64,000 nt of DNA from contig CM046301.1 of assembly GCA_025267735.1 (NCBI GenBank), positions 67,847,872 through 67,911,871 on the forward strand. The letters are read 5' to 3'. A program made the position numbers and the translations under genes. Of the stretch, positions 33,520 to 47,255 are shown one piece after another (the first letter of the stretch is position 1; each line of letters begins with the position of its first letter). The notes beneath the pieces were generated by a model. It did no database searches. It was not told the origin of the DNA and saw only the letters and a program-made list of their open reading frames with translations. The DNA is from Mactra quadrangularis (taxonomy: Eukaryota > Mollusca > Bivalvia > Venerida > Mactridae).

Positions 33520-34740
33520 GTTTAAATATTAAATATTTAGTGTGGTTTCGTGCAAATATAAGGAAATTCAATTTAAAAAGTAATGCAATGTGTATCTTAA
33601 AAGAAATATTGGGAGAATAAGTGGTCGAACCTAATTTAAAAGGATATGTTTGTTTGTTTGGGTTTTACGGCGCACCAACACAAAAAGGTCTTATCGCGCC
33701 GTAAAAGGATATTACCTGGCAAAGAAGAATTGAACATGTATATTTTGAAAATTGCCAAGTGTTGTATAACTCTTAAAACTACTAAGAAAAGTAACTTTTC
33801 GGTAAATTAAATGTCGCATAGACTTACAACATGGGTTCGATGATACACTGAGATTCATTAGGTTACATGAAGATCTCTATAGATCGGAAAACAATGAACT
33901 GGTTTTAATTCTGTAATTTAACATAAGACTTTTATAAATTCATGATGTCGTATGTACTACTTTGAACCTTTAAGAACTCGTGCTAGACTTCGGCCCATGA
34001 GGACAACCAATTTGAACATAAAGTCATAAAATAATACATGGAAATACATATCCCTAAAACTACATAGATACATGTTGGAGAAATCATATGATATGTTGAT
34101 GTATGTTGATTAAGATTATCACAGAAATCTTACCAGCGTCGTCAGCGTTGAAATTACGAGCCATTCTGAGGACCAAATCTAGAATACAAAACCCCATTTT
34201 AATGAAGAATATTATTGACTTCAACTCGTTTTTGCGTAAACTTTTCCTAAATTTATGAATCGTAGACAACAGTGAACTCCTGAAACCGACCAAGCGAAGA
34301 TACTAATACATGAACAGAAAAAAATCAAAATCTTAAAGCGTATCGAGTTACGGAGCAGCTGTGGTTTGTAATACCATGGATTTATACTTGTATGTATGAT
34401 GTATAAAATTTGTGATAAACGTATGTTTAACTGTTTTTGATTGATGCTATATATTTGGCAGCCTTATCAAATGTATTAACCATGTTCATTGAACGTGTCT
34501 TTGGGCGAGCAGTTTTGAAATTGCTTTACGTACATTTACATAAAGCGATGATGCTTTAATACTTAATGACTCTAAACAAAGCTATAACTATCAGTCCATT
34601 ACAAGTTCAATGGCTGTATATCTTGTATTAAAAGCGCCTCCACACCTTTGTACGCCTCCGACTTTCCTACTTTCACTTTAGACAGACGTCGATCAATAAA
34701 CTATTTCTATTGGCTAAAACGTATCTATAATTGTGTGTCA
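33520..34740. other. GCH1 upstream region, no gene assigned
   Basis: AT-rich, with a SINE tail fragment at about 33655-33710 (GGTTTTACGGCGCACCAACA). A minus-strand MARNFNADDAG followed by GTAAGA near 34130-34161 resembles a start exon with a donor but matches nothing I know. Confidence 0.4.
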
Positions 34741-34741
34741 A

Positions 34742-34843
34742 CCAATGAGAGTGATTGTTACTGTCAATATTGACCTTTGCGCTAGCGTTAATGTTTTCAC
34801 GTGACTGTGGTTGTATAAAAAGATAAACATGGTTTGATGATCA
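34742..34843 (+). promoter_or_regulatory. GCH1: GCH1 core promoter: CCAAT, E-box, TATA box, initiator
   Basis: TATAAAA at 34814-34820 lies 29 nt before an initiator-like TCACAAC (A at 34843). The palindromic E-box TCACGTGA is at 34797-34804, CCAAT at 34742-34746, and a nuclear-receptor-like half site TGACCTTTG at 34771-34779. Order and spacing fit a TATA promoter; start-site usage is inferred. Confidence 0.7.
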
Positions 34844-34905
34844 CAACTTTAGAGACGACGTATTGGAAAAGATCGTTGTAGTCAATTTACTGTGATTGTG
34901 TTGAA

Positions 34906-35206
34906 ATGAATGGAAATTCTGTGAATTCTGTACAAGACTCGAGTTTAGAAATGGAGGAAAAGTTTAAACTTCTTTCAGCGAGCAAATCAGTAGAAGTGGA
35001 TCATAAAGTTCCGTCAAGTAAAAAGCTTTCAAAAGTTGATAAGGAGGCAAAATATGAAAATGCTGTATCGGAAATATCTAGTCATTATAAAGGTGTGTTA
35101 GCTGCACTCGGAGAAGATACAGAAAGACAAGGTTTACTGAAAACTCCAGATCGTGCTGCTAAAGCAATTATGTTCTTTACCAAAGGTTATAGAGAAAATA
35201 TATCAG
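34906..35206 (+). CDS. GCH1: GCH1 coding exon 1
   Basis: Encodes residues 1-100. A variable, lysine-rich N-terminal tail (about 1-45) precedes the conserved ISSHYKGVLAALGEDTERQG, LLKTPDRAAKAIMFFTKGY and RENIS. The ATG is the first in the transcript after the TATA box, 63 nt past the proposed start site. The donor GTAGGA splits the next codon after its first base. Confidence 0.95.
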
Positions 35207-37350
35207 GTAGGACATTAATTGGTTGCTTAATTAACTTGCTAATTGTATTTTAATTAGGTCTATATCTTACTGTATCACGTATATGTCTATTTTTCAGTAC
35301 AATTTATAAATCACTGACCTATAATTCATATTTAGTATATATAAGTTAATCATTAAGATTAAATTTATGTTAGTATATTATTTTAAGTTTATACTAGATG
35401 TAGCCAGATATTTTTAATCAATTGGAATGATTAATTTGTAGGCCTACACTTTGTATTGTAATACTATTTTGTATTAAACTAAGATCATTGTACTTTATCT
35501 CAAACTATCAAGTTACATATACATATATAATATCATACAAGATAATATACATAATACTTTGATTTCGCGTAAATCCATAAATCGGTAATACTATAAAATC
35601 AAGTTATTTTCTAGTTTAATTTTACATAAATGTATGATGCAATACACGTTGGCTATCAATGCATAGCTTAAACAATGATCCACACTGTTTAAAAATATAA
35701 TTTTTCATATTCTGTCTTAAATTTCATATTATGTATAAAAAACATCTGCCCCTCTCTACAGAATGAAGTGTTTTAAAGTTAAATGTTTTCTATTTTCATT
35801 TGTTAAGATAATAGTACTTCTGTTATAAAGTTTCATTCAAAAATATTTTAAGCACATTTTACTTGATAGCCAAGCTCTTGAATTCTTATTGCCAATTCAT
35901 TTATTTTCATCTAGCTGTGCCTTAAAAATGTCAGATTTTTTTCTCATGGAATATTTTATTGGTATAAGACTACTGGTTTTGTTCAAGATTGAAAGTTTAT
36001 TTAAGTTTGAATCCTCATTTCTTTATGCAAACTAATCCATAACTTTTTAACTTTGGATATAAAAAACATATTGTAATAAAATGCATCATATTTTTTCTCC
36101 TGAATTTTTTTCCATGATATTATTATTCTACTTCAAGTACTTGTATTTAATTGTATCATTAAACTTAAAACATTAAGTACTTTCATTTCAACTTATAACA
36201 TCAATGGTACTTTCATTTCTTATAGCATTCTATTTTTTTGGGAATCTAAAATTTTCCCCAAATCAGCTTAATGTTGATTTTTTCAGTATTAATGAAATTT
36301 CAGTTGAGTTTCTTTTCAAATATACATGTACATCTTAAAATATGGTCCCTTTTCCCTCGCCAAAAATATGTTAAAAGGCACTTGGCGTACATACATATGC
36401 TGCATGGATATTAATATACAGTTACTAGGAAAGTCTGAAATCTGATATCTGTACACTTCTAAAACTGCACAAAAGGTACCAAGTATATGCATGTGCTGCA
36501 TAAATTTCTTACGAAAAAATCTAAGAAAAACCTAAATGTAACAAGAATTCCATGTTTAAATGTTTGTTAGTTTTTATTGTTACATATTTTTTCTTATTGA
36601 TAAAGTCAACAATGAGTCAATAATGAAACAATCTGAGGACAAGATTTGTTGTTCACACTCAGGTATGTTTTATCTTACATTATGTACCATGTATTATATA
36701 TTGTATGATATCAACTGACAAGTTGTTATTCAAATTTATACATATGACAGTATATATACAGATATATGTTAATATTTACACACAATAGACAACAAAATTA
36801 TATATTTTATCTTTATCAACATTGTACAATGACCACCAAAAGTTTGGAGACAAAAGATATTTACTACAATTCTTGAATTGTAATAACTATTTTTGTTGAA
36901 TCATTATTTGTGATATAATTAAGCATGGTTTGTGTAAAATGAAAACAAATTTCATGAACACAACTTATCTATAAGATTCAGCATCTGATATCCTAAAGCC
37001 TCCAAAACAATGTTTATTGTAAATATTTTCCATAACATAGCTTTTAGGCTATTTTTGAAGACTCAGTTATAATTAAAGTGATTACATGTACCAAAAAAAG
37101 CAAATCTAATAAGCATTTAAAAATAAACAGTAATCAAATTTAATTTTAAATAAAATCTATTCAGTTGGGCTACTAAGTGAAAATGTCTCCAAACTTTTGG
37201 TGTGTTGATGTGTTCAGTGCAACACAAGTCTAACTCTATGTAGATAAAGAAGGATATAGACCAGACTTTGTGCTCACCTATCAGTATATATTTATATTAT
37301 TTAGATTATGTTAGGTTAAAATCTAGCTTACCTTCAATACTGTACATATA
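35207..37350. other. GCH1 intron 1, AT-rich, nothing recognised
   Basis: No exon-like frame or element with clear ends. Only low-complexity T-rich sequence is seen. Confidence 0.55.
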
Positions 37351-38328
37351 CAAGGCTTTTTTCCCTTATATAACTGGGGCCGTTTACAGGCGCCTTCCCC
37401 TTCTAAAATTTCTTTGAAATCATACAGTTTTCCCAAAATTTGGAGTTTACCTTGGATTTTTATTCCCAGGCTATCTATGAAATTGCAATAAAATTTCCCA
37501 AAGGTGCTATATAAAGTTATGTTATGCTATGCTATGCTATGCTATGCTATGCTATGCTATGCTATGCTATGCTATGCTATGCTATGCTATGCTATGCTAT
37601 GCTATGCTATGCTATGCTATGCTATGCTATGCTATGCTATGCTATGCTATGCTATGCTATGCTATGCTATGCTATGCTATGCTATGCTATGCTATGCTAT
37701 GCTATGCTATGCTATGCTATGCTATGCTATGCTATGCTATGCTATGCTATGCTATGCTATGCTATGCTATGCTATGCTATGCTATGCTATGCTATGCTAT
37801 GCTATGCTATGCTATGCTATGCTATGCTATGCTATGCTATGCTATGCTATGCTATGCTATGCTATGCTATGCTATGCTATGCTATGCTATGCTATGCTAT
37901 GCTATGCTATGCTATGCTATGCTATGCTATGCTATGCTATGCTATGCTATGCTATGCTATGCTATGCTATGCTATGCTATGCTATGCTATGCTATGCTAT
38001 GCTATGCTATGCTATGCTATGCTATGCTATGCTATGCTATGCTATGCTATGCTATGCTATGCTATGCTATGCTATGCTATGCTATGCTATGCTATGCTAT
38101 GCTATGCTATGCTATGCTATGCTATGCTATGCTATGCTATGCTATGCTATGCTATGCTATGCTATGCTATGCTATGCTATGCTATGCTATGCTATGCTAT
38201 GCTATGCTATGCTATGCTATGCTATGCTATGCTATGCTATGCTATGCTATGCTATGCTATGCTATGCTATGCTATGCTATATAAAGAAAGGTCCCAGACT
38301 CCTTCTCCAAATACTAAAAAAAGCCCTG
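37351..38328. mobile_element. candidate TIR element carrying the pentanucleotide array
   Basis: Ends CA(A/G)GGCTTTTTT are inverted: CAAGGCTTTTTTCCC at the left and CAGGGCTTTTTTTAG on the reverse strand at the right. No convincing target duplication was found. Almost all of the interior is the (TATGC)n array. The CTTCTCCAAATACT motif resembles part of the element at 46893-47250. Confidence 0.45.
37523..38280. repeat. uninterrupted (TATGC)n pentanucleotide microsatellite, about 151 copies
   Basis: 758 bp of TATGC with no interruption, in GCH1 intron 1. TGCTATATAAAG occurs at both borders (37505-37516 and 38275-38286). The three long open plus-strand frames here (Met-Leu-Cys-Tyr-Ala repeats) are artefacts of a 5-nt period without stops, not genes. 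Confidence 0.98.
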
Positions 38329-38650
38329 TGTATAAATAATTAGAGTGTATAAAGTTATATCTGTTGATATAATTAATTACATAATAATCATTTGTACAGT
38401 ACAGTTTGACTACATGTATAATAAAGATAAACTAAGTAATTGCCAAAGTCATGTGATTTTTCACCATTTATAAGTCCCAAATGCTTTATTATAGAAGAAA
38501 ATAGCCCTACATTAAGATCCTTCCACCCTTAAGACTACCATTTGATAGTCCAAAAAGGGAGCTTTACGATGTAACAATAAATATAATTTGAAATGTTCAA
38601 ATTGAGACAAATACACACATGACTTACACTACAATATTACTACACATTAA

Positions 38651-39058
38651 GGGTGTAACGGTTAACAGATATACCGGTTAATATTGCAATACGACTTCTG
38701 ATGGTTTTTAACCGGTTCGTTTTTCTCTGAACCGGTTTTCTAGTTATTTTCCATACTGATTGTTTTATCAGAGTCTGAAATTTAAATGTTTGAATAAATG
38801 TTAAAATGTGTTCGGAAACTTGAAATATTTTTCGTTAAGTGAGAGAATAATTATCTTTGAAAGTCCATTCAAAAACTTTTTCTAACTTATTCAAACATTT
38901 GCATAATACTCGTTGATCATTTGAAAATACAAATATCTATGTACAATGTTGATCAAATTAAGACTATGCACGTGCATTAATTCATTCTATGCATATATGC
39001 GCAAAGCATAATGTATTGCAATATATTGCAATACGGTCTTTACCATATTGTTACACCT
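38651..39058. mobile_element. short TIR element with GGGTGTAACGG / GGTGTAACAAT ends
   Basis: The left GGGTGTAACGGTTAAC and the reverse-complemented right AGGTGTAACAATATGG are imperfect inverted repeats, with ATTGCAATAC motifs inside both ends. It is hAT-like in style. No exact target duplication seen. Confidence 0.5.
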
Positions 39059-39059
39059 C

Positions 39060-40613
39060 TACTACAAATGTATTTCATATCACATTTTATTATGACAATA
39101 AACTAAGGGCCTGTTCCACAAGGCAAGCGCTATGTAACACTACCTAGCTATGTCCTACAGAATGGTCTGCTACAAACGAGAAAATTAAATCGCTAGCTAG
39201 GGATACTTAGCAAGATTTTTTCTTGCTTGAAACGCTTGTGCTCTTTCAAAATGACTGCCCCCCTGTGGGAACGTAATTCTTTTACAAGAATACTGACTTA
39301 TTAAATAGAATAAGCATGGTGATAATTGATTTGAATAATTTTCTTTTGTTACAATTCTGAACTTTTTGCTTGTGAAAGTTGCCATCTTGAACTTGCTAGT
39401 TCGAAGCAAACCATTCTGTAGACCTTATACTACAAAATTTGCTTTCAAAAAGTGTTAGCAAGGGATTGCCTTACAGAACAGCCCCTAAATACCATGTACA
39501 GACAGTAAGTGGAGGACACAATCTACACAATTCATGTATATTCTTCTATGGAGCAAAACTAACATTAAAATCATATTTTATCTTTTGAATTAAATTGCAG
39601 AGACAGAGTTTTTCCATATTTTATGTTTATATCATTTCTGTAGTCATTGAAATCAGAAGCAAATAAAGTTTTGAAGTCTTGGTGTCGAATAATCTGTCAT
39701 ATGTAGTTTTAAACACTCAAATATTTTAACTTAGTTAATCATAGTTGGTTTCACAATTGTGCAAGTTACAAAGTACAAAGTTACAAAGTACAGTAAAGAT
39801 ATTAAATGTGTTGTTTTAAAATGGATTTTAATTACAAGCAATTTATCTTAATTCAAGTTTATACTATATAACAATCAGTTACAGTTTTCATAAGTACATA
39901 CATGTGATTATATCATCTTAAGTTTGTTGAATTATCTACAAATGATGTATAGATATAATAATTAAAGTCTATAAAATTTATACATGGTTGTTCTAGATAA
40001 TTTGTTACAAAACTATCTTAAATTGTCAAATCTCTTTTAAAATGCTGAATCTCCTTAGATGTAAGTTATATAATGATGACCAAACCCATTTCTAAGCAAC
40101 AGTGACACTCACCCACACTTCTTTCACACTGATATAAAAAATTGAATCACATCCCGGACAGACTGGCCATGCATGGATTTGTTCACTCCCATGTCTGGTA
40201 GCCAACCTTTCTGGAAGACATTAAATGTTTAGAAGTATATGTGATCCCTACCAGACAAACAAACCTCCTGTGATTTTAATATTTCTCACAAGACAGACAG
40301 AAATTGTCAAACCTTGACATCTGCCAGCTCAAACCTTGACGTCTGCTGGCTCAGAACTCACTGTTAGGTTCACAGTTCAAGCATTGAGGATCACAGTTCA
40401 ACCAACTGTTGTCAAGGTGAAAATTAAAGTTCATTTATGCCTGGATATAATAACAGCTTCAATGAACTGTTAATACATTTGTTGGCTCTATGCCTTTTGG
40501 TGAAATAGTTCTATATTTAAATTTGAGTGAACCATGATACTTGTAATTATGAACTGAAGCTTAAGCACCCATACCACAGTTCAAACCATAGCAAGAGATA
40601 GGCAGAAGCTTTA
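39060..40613. other. GCH1 intron 1, no feature seen
   Basis: Ordinary AT-rich intron. The minus-strand frame at 39197-39409 has no recognisable homology. Confidence 0.5.
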
Positions 40614-40925
40614 GCCGCCCAACTAGCTCAGTTGGTAGCACGCAAGTCTACTGATGGAGGGGTCGTGGGTTTGATTCCCAGGTGGGGCATACTTTCATGG
40701 AGCTTGGTCATGATATAATTTCTACGGTCATTCTCCCTCATACCAATGATTTTTAATTATGTAGGGCAGTTGTCAGTCACTGACCAAAGTATGCGCTTAG
40801 TAGTTGGTTAACAGCTAAGTCCGGAGATTTAGCCTTTCCAGGAGGAGTGAGTAGGTTGACTGACCACCGTTATATGACATACAATGTGTTGCTACCGCCT
40901 TAAACCCAACAAAACGAACAAACAA
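40614..40925 (+). mobile_element. tRNA-derived SINE, family 1
   Basis: Well-preserved A box (CTAGCTCAGTTGGTAGCACG) and B-box region (GGTCGTGGGTTTGATTCCCA). The body matches 6251-6568, ending in AACAAAACGAACAAAC. No clear target duplication. It lies in GCH1 intron 1. Confidence 0.88.
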
Positions 40926-42660
40926 GCCTGTCAGACCTAGTCAAGCCCCTAACCAGCCAGTCATGCAATGATTGACTTATTCAAATCTTGAACATACTGA
41001 TTATAATAATCAGTCACTTTATCACTGATGGTCTATATTTTCCCTGAAAGTTGAATCTGTTATCTATCCATCATTATATATTGTTTGTTTTTAAGATAAC
41101 AAACCTCCTCAATTAATCCTATATATTTGTATACTGTCCTCTTAATAACTTTTATAATTAACTCGACAAATCTTGTGTTTTTTTAACAAATTGAACAATC
41201 TTGTTTCACTTGATAAATGAGATGTAGATTCTCTGTAATTCTGTTTTTATGTGACAGTTTTAGTGTATTCCCTTTCGTTAGGTCTGACGTCAATACAAGC
41301 ATAAGTGGCTGGCATACAGAATGTGTCGTAGAGATATTTAAGAGAGATTGTGTTCGTTGATTCCTATGAAAAAGTACTAAGAGAGCCGTAATCTAATTGT
41401 ATAATGTCGTCAGAAATGTTATACGCTGTTCTAGGCATTAGATTAACTTAACAAATAAACCATATTGTTCTCTAACAGAGTTGTCCATATTTATAGCTGA
41501 ATATTGCAATCAATAGTCATAATCACCAAATCAACTATACTGTGGCGATGATTTTTAGTTTTCAATGAAAATGGAAATCTGTACGTTAAGTGTGGGTGCT
41601 CACTTAGCGATGACTCTTCAGAATGGAGGAGAGAAAGTAGAGAGTTGTTATTTGAACGGGAATCAATGATTTTTACATTCTTTAGCTCTCAGTTCTTGTA
41701 TTGAATTAATTGACATTTTATAAAAGCTGATGATTCAATTGTTGTTTTAATGAATTGATGAAATGACTTGGTTTTTCATTTTAACTGTTCAATACATTGA
41801 TTTACATTATAGAATGATTCTAATAGAGTTCTTAATGTATCAAATAAATCAATGAAAATTAATAAAATACTTGCTAACTTGATATGGTTTCTATAAACTT
41901 CTAAACCTTTTGTTACAAATAAGATTCTTAGTGTTTGCTTTTCTGGTTAGAGATTTAGTGATCTTGTTAAAATCAGATCTTATGTATGCCATAGCTTTAC
42001 AATAGGGCTGCAACTATTCACTTAAAAGTTGATTTGATGTGATTTGATTTTTTTCTTCCAATGGATTCTATTTTTTTAGATTTGATTCATTGAAAAGTAT
42101 GCTCCATTCAAAGTGTACATCAAATAAATTATTTTTATTGTTGATAAAATAAAATAGTAACTGAACTTTTATAATTTGTCAATAAAGAAAATAAATTTAT
42201 TCTTTGTTTTTGTTTTGTGACTTAAGGAAATTTTTGTAGTTTAATAACAATGGTAAAAATGTTAAGCTTCACTTTAGAATGTTCCAAGAAGATAATGATA
42301 CCCTACCATATTAAGAAGAATTAAGTTTGAGAAAAAATGATGATGTCATCAGTTTGAAGATTTTTTTTTTAAATGTTCACATGAAGTTTTTCTGTTTGTA
42401 TTTGAAGTAATGTTGTTTTCTCCCATATTCTAGTCAACACAATGTTTTTTTTGTTTGAATAGATTTAATTAAGTTAATTAGGTTATGAGTTTACTGGCAG
42501 GCAAAATATAACTTTTTCATGTTTTTTTGTTTTGATTGCCTCTATTAATGATTCTTACAAAAAATATTTAAAAAGATTAATATGATAATGTAACACTGTA
42601 CTCAGAAATGCATGCTTTTAAATCTATGATGTATTTTAAATTAAGTTATTATTAGTAACA
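40926..42660. other. GCH1 intron 1, no feature seen
   Basis: AT-rich, with T-runs. No exon, RNA gene or bounded element recognised. Confidence 0.5.
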
Positions 42661-42665
42661 TAATG

Positions 42666-43721
<1,056 letters not shown>

Positions 43722-43859
43722 TGAATTTAAAACTGATGTAATGTGGCTGTCAATATTTTGTAAAAGTTTCTCTTTTTTTTATTTTATAGACTTAATTGAT
43801 CATGACATGACATATATAAGAATGAAATATTTTGCTCAACAAAAAACCAAGTATTAAAT

Positions 43860-45104
43860 ATATAAAAATCTTCTTCAAATTTAGGATGTTTGTATCATAA
43901 AGTTTGTACACAATTTTATTGATGTTATATTTTAAGTTTATGACTGTAAAGTTGTTGAATGCATCAGCAACTTAGACTATAAAATGCAATTACTTGGTAT
44001 CCTAATTAAAAGATGACTCTTGTTGAAGGGTAGGTAAATGACTAGGCATTTTAAAATTAAGTAATTATGTGCAGTTATAACATTGGGCTGGTAATAATTT
44101 GATAGCCAGATCATGATTAGTTTGAATCACATCCAAAATCTAGCTTGTTGTTTCCTTGAGTAAGAAACCTAATCCATATTCACAGCTTGAATTTTAACAA
44201 AAAATTGGACCCGCAATTTTTTGCATGTTGATTTTATTTCAACTCGCAAAAATGAAGAAAATCGCTCGAAAAGTAACTACATGTATATTCATATGCATGC
44301 AATATAAAAACAACATAAATTTATTACAGATAGAACAATGCCGTTATTGTGGGATAGACAGAGAATATCGAACATGTTTGTACAGTGACTCTTTAACTAA
44401 TGCTATCAATCTATTTCACTGTTTCATTGTTGATTTGAGCCTCATCAGTTTGGATAGAAATATTTTTGCAATGATTTCAAATTGCGAAAATTTGCGAATT
44501 AAATTAAAAGTTACTTGCAATTTTCAAAATCCACTTGCATTTTGCAAGTATGCGAGCTTAAATTCTAGCCCTGCCTTATTCCTCAGCACTGGTGGGGGGG
44601 GGGCTTGATTGTGGAATCAAGAGTGATTTAATAATGCTAGATGAAAGAACTAAATGTTCCACTATCATAGTAAAAACATAGCTTATTATAATCAGTCACT
44701 TTATTGTCTGTATGCAGCTAGTATTGTGTGTAAAGTTTGACCCCTATTTGACCTTTCACGTTTGGATCGAATAATTATCTACTCATATCCCAACGAAAAA
44801 TAATACCACGCCTATTCTACACTTCAGCATGTAACATATTCAATATAAACAATTGATTAACATCGTATAATCTTCTCGGCTTCTGTGTAATAGACACTCA
44901 TTGTACACTTTAATATGTTTTAAAATTAATCCCAGTGTAATAATTACATTTGAGCTCTGACGATATACTCCGATCGGTATCGAGCATTAATACTACATTA
45001 GAGTTCAATGTAATGAATATTTTTGCATTAAGGTCAGATCGGGATCAAACTTAACGCACAATATATGAACTATTATATAATTGTTATATATATTTATTTT
45101 TCAG
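43860..45104. other. GCH1 intron 2 remainder with dispersed repeats
   Basis: A decayed family-4 SINE at about 44020-44170 (TTTCCTTGAGTAAGAAACC). A dispersed repeat at about 44190-44575 is shared with 31640-32010 (CAAGTATGCGAGCTTAAATT then CTAGCCCTG). The 127-aa frame here is a repeat shadow. Nothing else is seen. Confidence 0.5.
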
Positions 45105-45160
45105 GTATCAATAGGTTATTTACCAAATAAAAGAGTTTTAGGTCTTAGTAAATTAGCAAG
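45105..45160 (+). CDS. GCH1: GCH1 coding exon 3
   Basis: Encodes VSIGYLPNKRVLGLSKLA plus a split arginine, matching human VHIGYLPNKQVLGLSKLAR. Acceptor TTTTTCAG, donor GTAAAG. Confidence 0.97.
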
Positions 45161-45339
45161 GTAAAGTATTACATAAGTTTTGTTATACAGTAACTGTTGA
45201 TGTTGTGGTATTTCAAGTGTTGTTGTTCTACCCTTAAAACTCTACCAATAGACTCAGTATATTTATGCAGTTTTATGTCCCATTTTAACCAAACTCATTT
45301 TTATCAATTTCTGATAATATGGTCAAACTGCAATGACTG

Positions 45340-45520
45340 TAAGTAGGATCAGTGGTCTTATTGTAGGAGGTGCTCGATGGATCGAGAGACCCAGGGTTCA
45401 AACCCCACTTGGGGCACTGCTAATTTCCTTGAGCAAGAAATTTAGTTGTTCCTCCTCACTCAGGTGTAAATGGGTACAGTGAGGGATCATCTGCCTGAAG
45501 ATGTTTAAGGATCAGTGGTT
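45340..45520 (+). mobile_element. tRNA-derived SINE, family 4
   Basis: The B-box region GGGTTCAAACCCCACTTGGG is followed by GCACTGCTAATTTCCTTGAG and CAAGAAATTTAG, as in the copies at 21425-21722 and about 5500-5700. The A box is decayed. It lies in GCH1 intron 3. Confidence 0.65.
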
Positions 45521-45582
45521 ATTGTACAAAATTTTATTCTTGGCTGAACATGCATGATATGGAAGCAGACTTTTTTAACTTT

Positions 45583-46022
45583 CAGGGTGATCCAAAATAT
45601 CTGATACCATTTCAGTGTATTGTATGTTTTTACACACATCACACGATTTTAAATATCAACACACATATTTAAACTAGAGATTTTAAAGTTTTATTTAGTA
45701 AGTAAAGTCATTATGTTTAATGAGTCTCTCATCATCAGGATATTTTTTCTGCATCATGCGAATAACAGTAACTGGAGACTTAGTCTCAAAATAAAAATTA
45801 ACTATTTCTGCTGCTTTCTGTTTTGACGTCGCCATCTTGAAAAACAACTATTATTTGATGACGTCATCTATGATGTCATGACGTCAACATTTTCCCATAA
45901 ATTAATTATGACAGAAACTTATGACAATTCTCTTTACAATGGTATATAGCACTTAATAATTGCATCAGGAATGACTTATTTATTCAACTTCAAAACAGTA
46001 TCTGATATTTTGGATCACCCTG
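45583..46022. mobile_element. mariner-like element remnant, 440 bp, 25-bp TIRs
   Basis: CAGGGTGATCCAAAATATCT then GATAC at the left is mirrored at the right with one mismatch. The interior holds the start of a transposase on the minus strand (45695-45835). No exact flanking TA pair seen. It lies in GCH1 intron 3. Confidence 0.85.
45695..45835 (-). pseudogene. N-terminal helix-turn-helix remnant of a mariner-type transposase
   Basis: A 46-residue frame starting MATSKQKAAEIVNFYFETKS, then PVTVIRMMQKKYPDD and a stop. It resembles the first HTH of mariner-like transposases (family pattern: ..FYxETKSPVTVxRxFxxxYxxxPP). The DDE catalytic domain is absent. Confidence 0.65.
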
Positions 46023-46892
46023 TATGAATCAAAATGGTCAATATTTAACTGATTCAAATAGATTTCAAGCTGATAATTAACTTATTTTTGTTTCTACTAC
46101 TGTGACATTCCCATATCTAATACTATTTGTAAATTGTATTCAACTGTTAGTTGTTCATACATTTGCCCTGCTGATTTAAATACTTTTATAGATAATGAGT
46201 ACAGAAATACTGTTATGAGTTCATGTATTAAATAAGTGGGGTTAATATATGCATTACTGATTGTTTAATCAAATTATCAATGCAAGTTAAAGAAAAAACT
46301 GTAAAACTTAAACAGTAAAAAATGTATACCTAATGTATATTATATATCAACTATTGTGAAAGGGTTGTTTAGTATAATCATGTGAAGTAAAACCTATGAT
46401 GTGAAAACTTTATATCTAACTTAAATCTTGTGAACATTCTAGAAAATTGACACATTTCTTGGACAAGTTTGGGACATTAAAATGATCATGTGATACAATA
46501 CAAGTCTCACAAACAATCCTTTCAAACAATCCTTTCAAGCTGTGTTATTATCACTTTATTCTTTCAAGAATTTAGTCTCCATTTTTATAGAATCATCTAA
46601 AATACTGATGACCAATCTCATGTCAGATACAGATATATAGAGTAACAAAGATGTTAGTTTGTTGTCTACAAATGGATCTTGATGATAAAACTCACATTTA
46701 TAACTTCCTGTGTAAATGAGCAGACGGACTGAGCAGACTTTGGTTGTCTCTTTATAGAATTACATTTGTAAAATACATCATCAGACTGAATTTATCTAAA
46801 ATATTGTTACACTAACAATCTCATGTGATTTTATGTGGGGAACAATGTTAGTGTTGAGTTTTTGGTAGATTTAGTGGTGTATTATACATTGT

Positions 46893-47250
46893 CAGTGGTT
46901 TTTTCAGATCATTTTAGGGCCAAAATTGGGCCCCATTCCCCTCTCCAAATAGTACCGGTATATATTTTTCCCCTTCCCAGGTAAAAAATTCCCGTCAGAG
47001 TGTGCTAAAACTTTTGTACTTTTTTATAGTATTTTTGCCCATTCCTCAAGCATTACAGAGAAATCATAGATGAATATATGGGTTCAATAGTTGAAATTTC
47101 ATAATTATAGGTAGACAGAAATGTTACTCTGTTAGAGAATCCTTGTTATCTAAAGTATTGAAAAAAATTTCCCCTAATTTCGTTTTTGTCACTATTTTCC
47201 CCTCAAAAAGGGCCCAGCCACCTTTCCCCTATGAGTGAAAATAAACACTG
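46893..47250. mobile_element. 358-bp TIR element with 5-bp ATTGT direct repeats
   Basis: Ends CAGTGGTTTTTTCAG and, inverted, CAGTGTTTATTTTCA. It is flanked by ATTGT at 46888-46892 and 47251-47255. The interior is C/T-rich with GGGGAAA motifs. The superfamily is not assigned. It lies in GCH1 intron 3. Confidence 0.6.
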
Positions 47251-47255
47251 ATTGT

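Noticed and set aside
34130..34161. Minus-strand MARNFNADDAG followed by GTAAGA, a possible start exon of a divergent gene
   Set aside because: No family recognised and no downstream exon found. It is kept only as a note in the upstream-region entry.
37504..38343. Three long plus-strand frames encoding Met-Leu-Cys-Tyr-Ala repeats
   Set aside because: They are translations of the (TATGC)n microsatellite, which is stop-free in three frames by composition.
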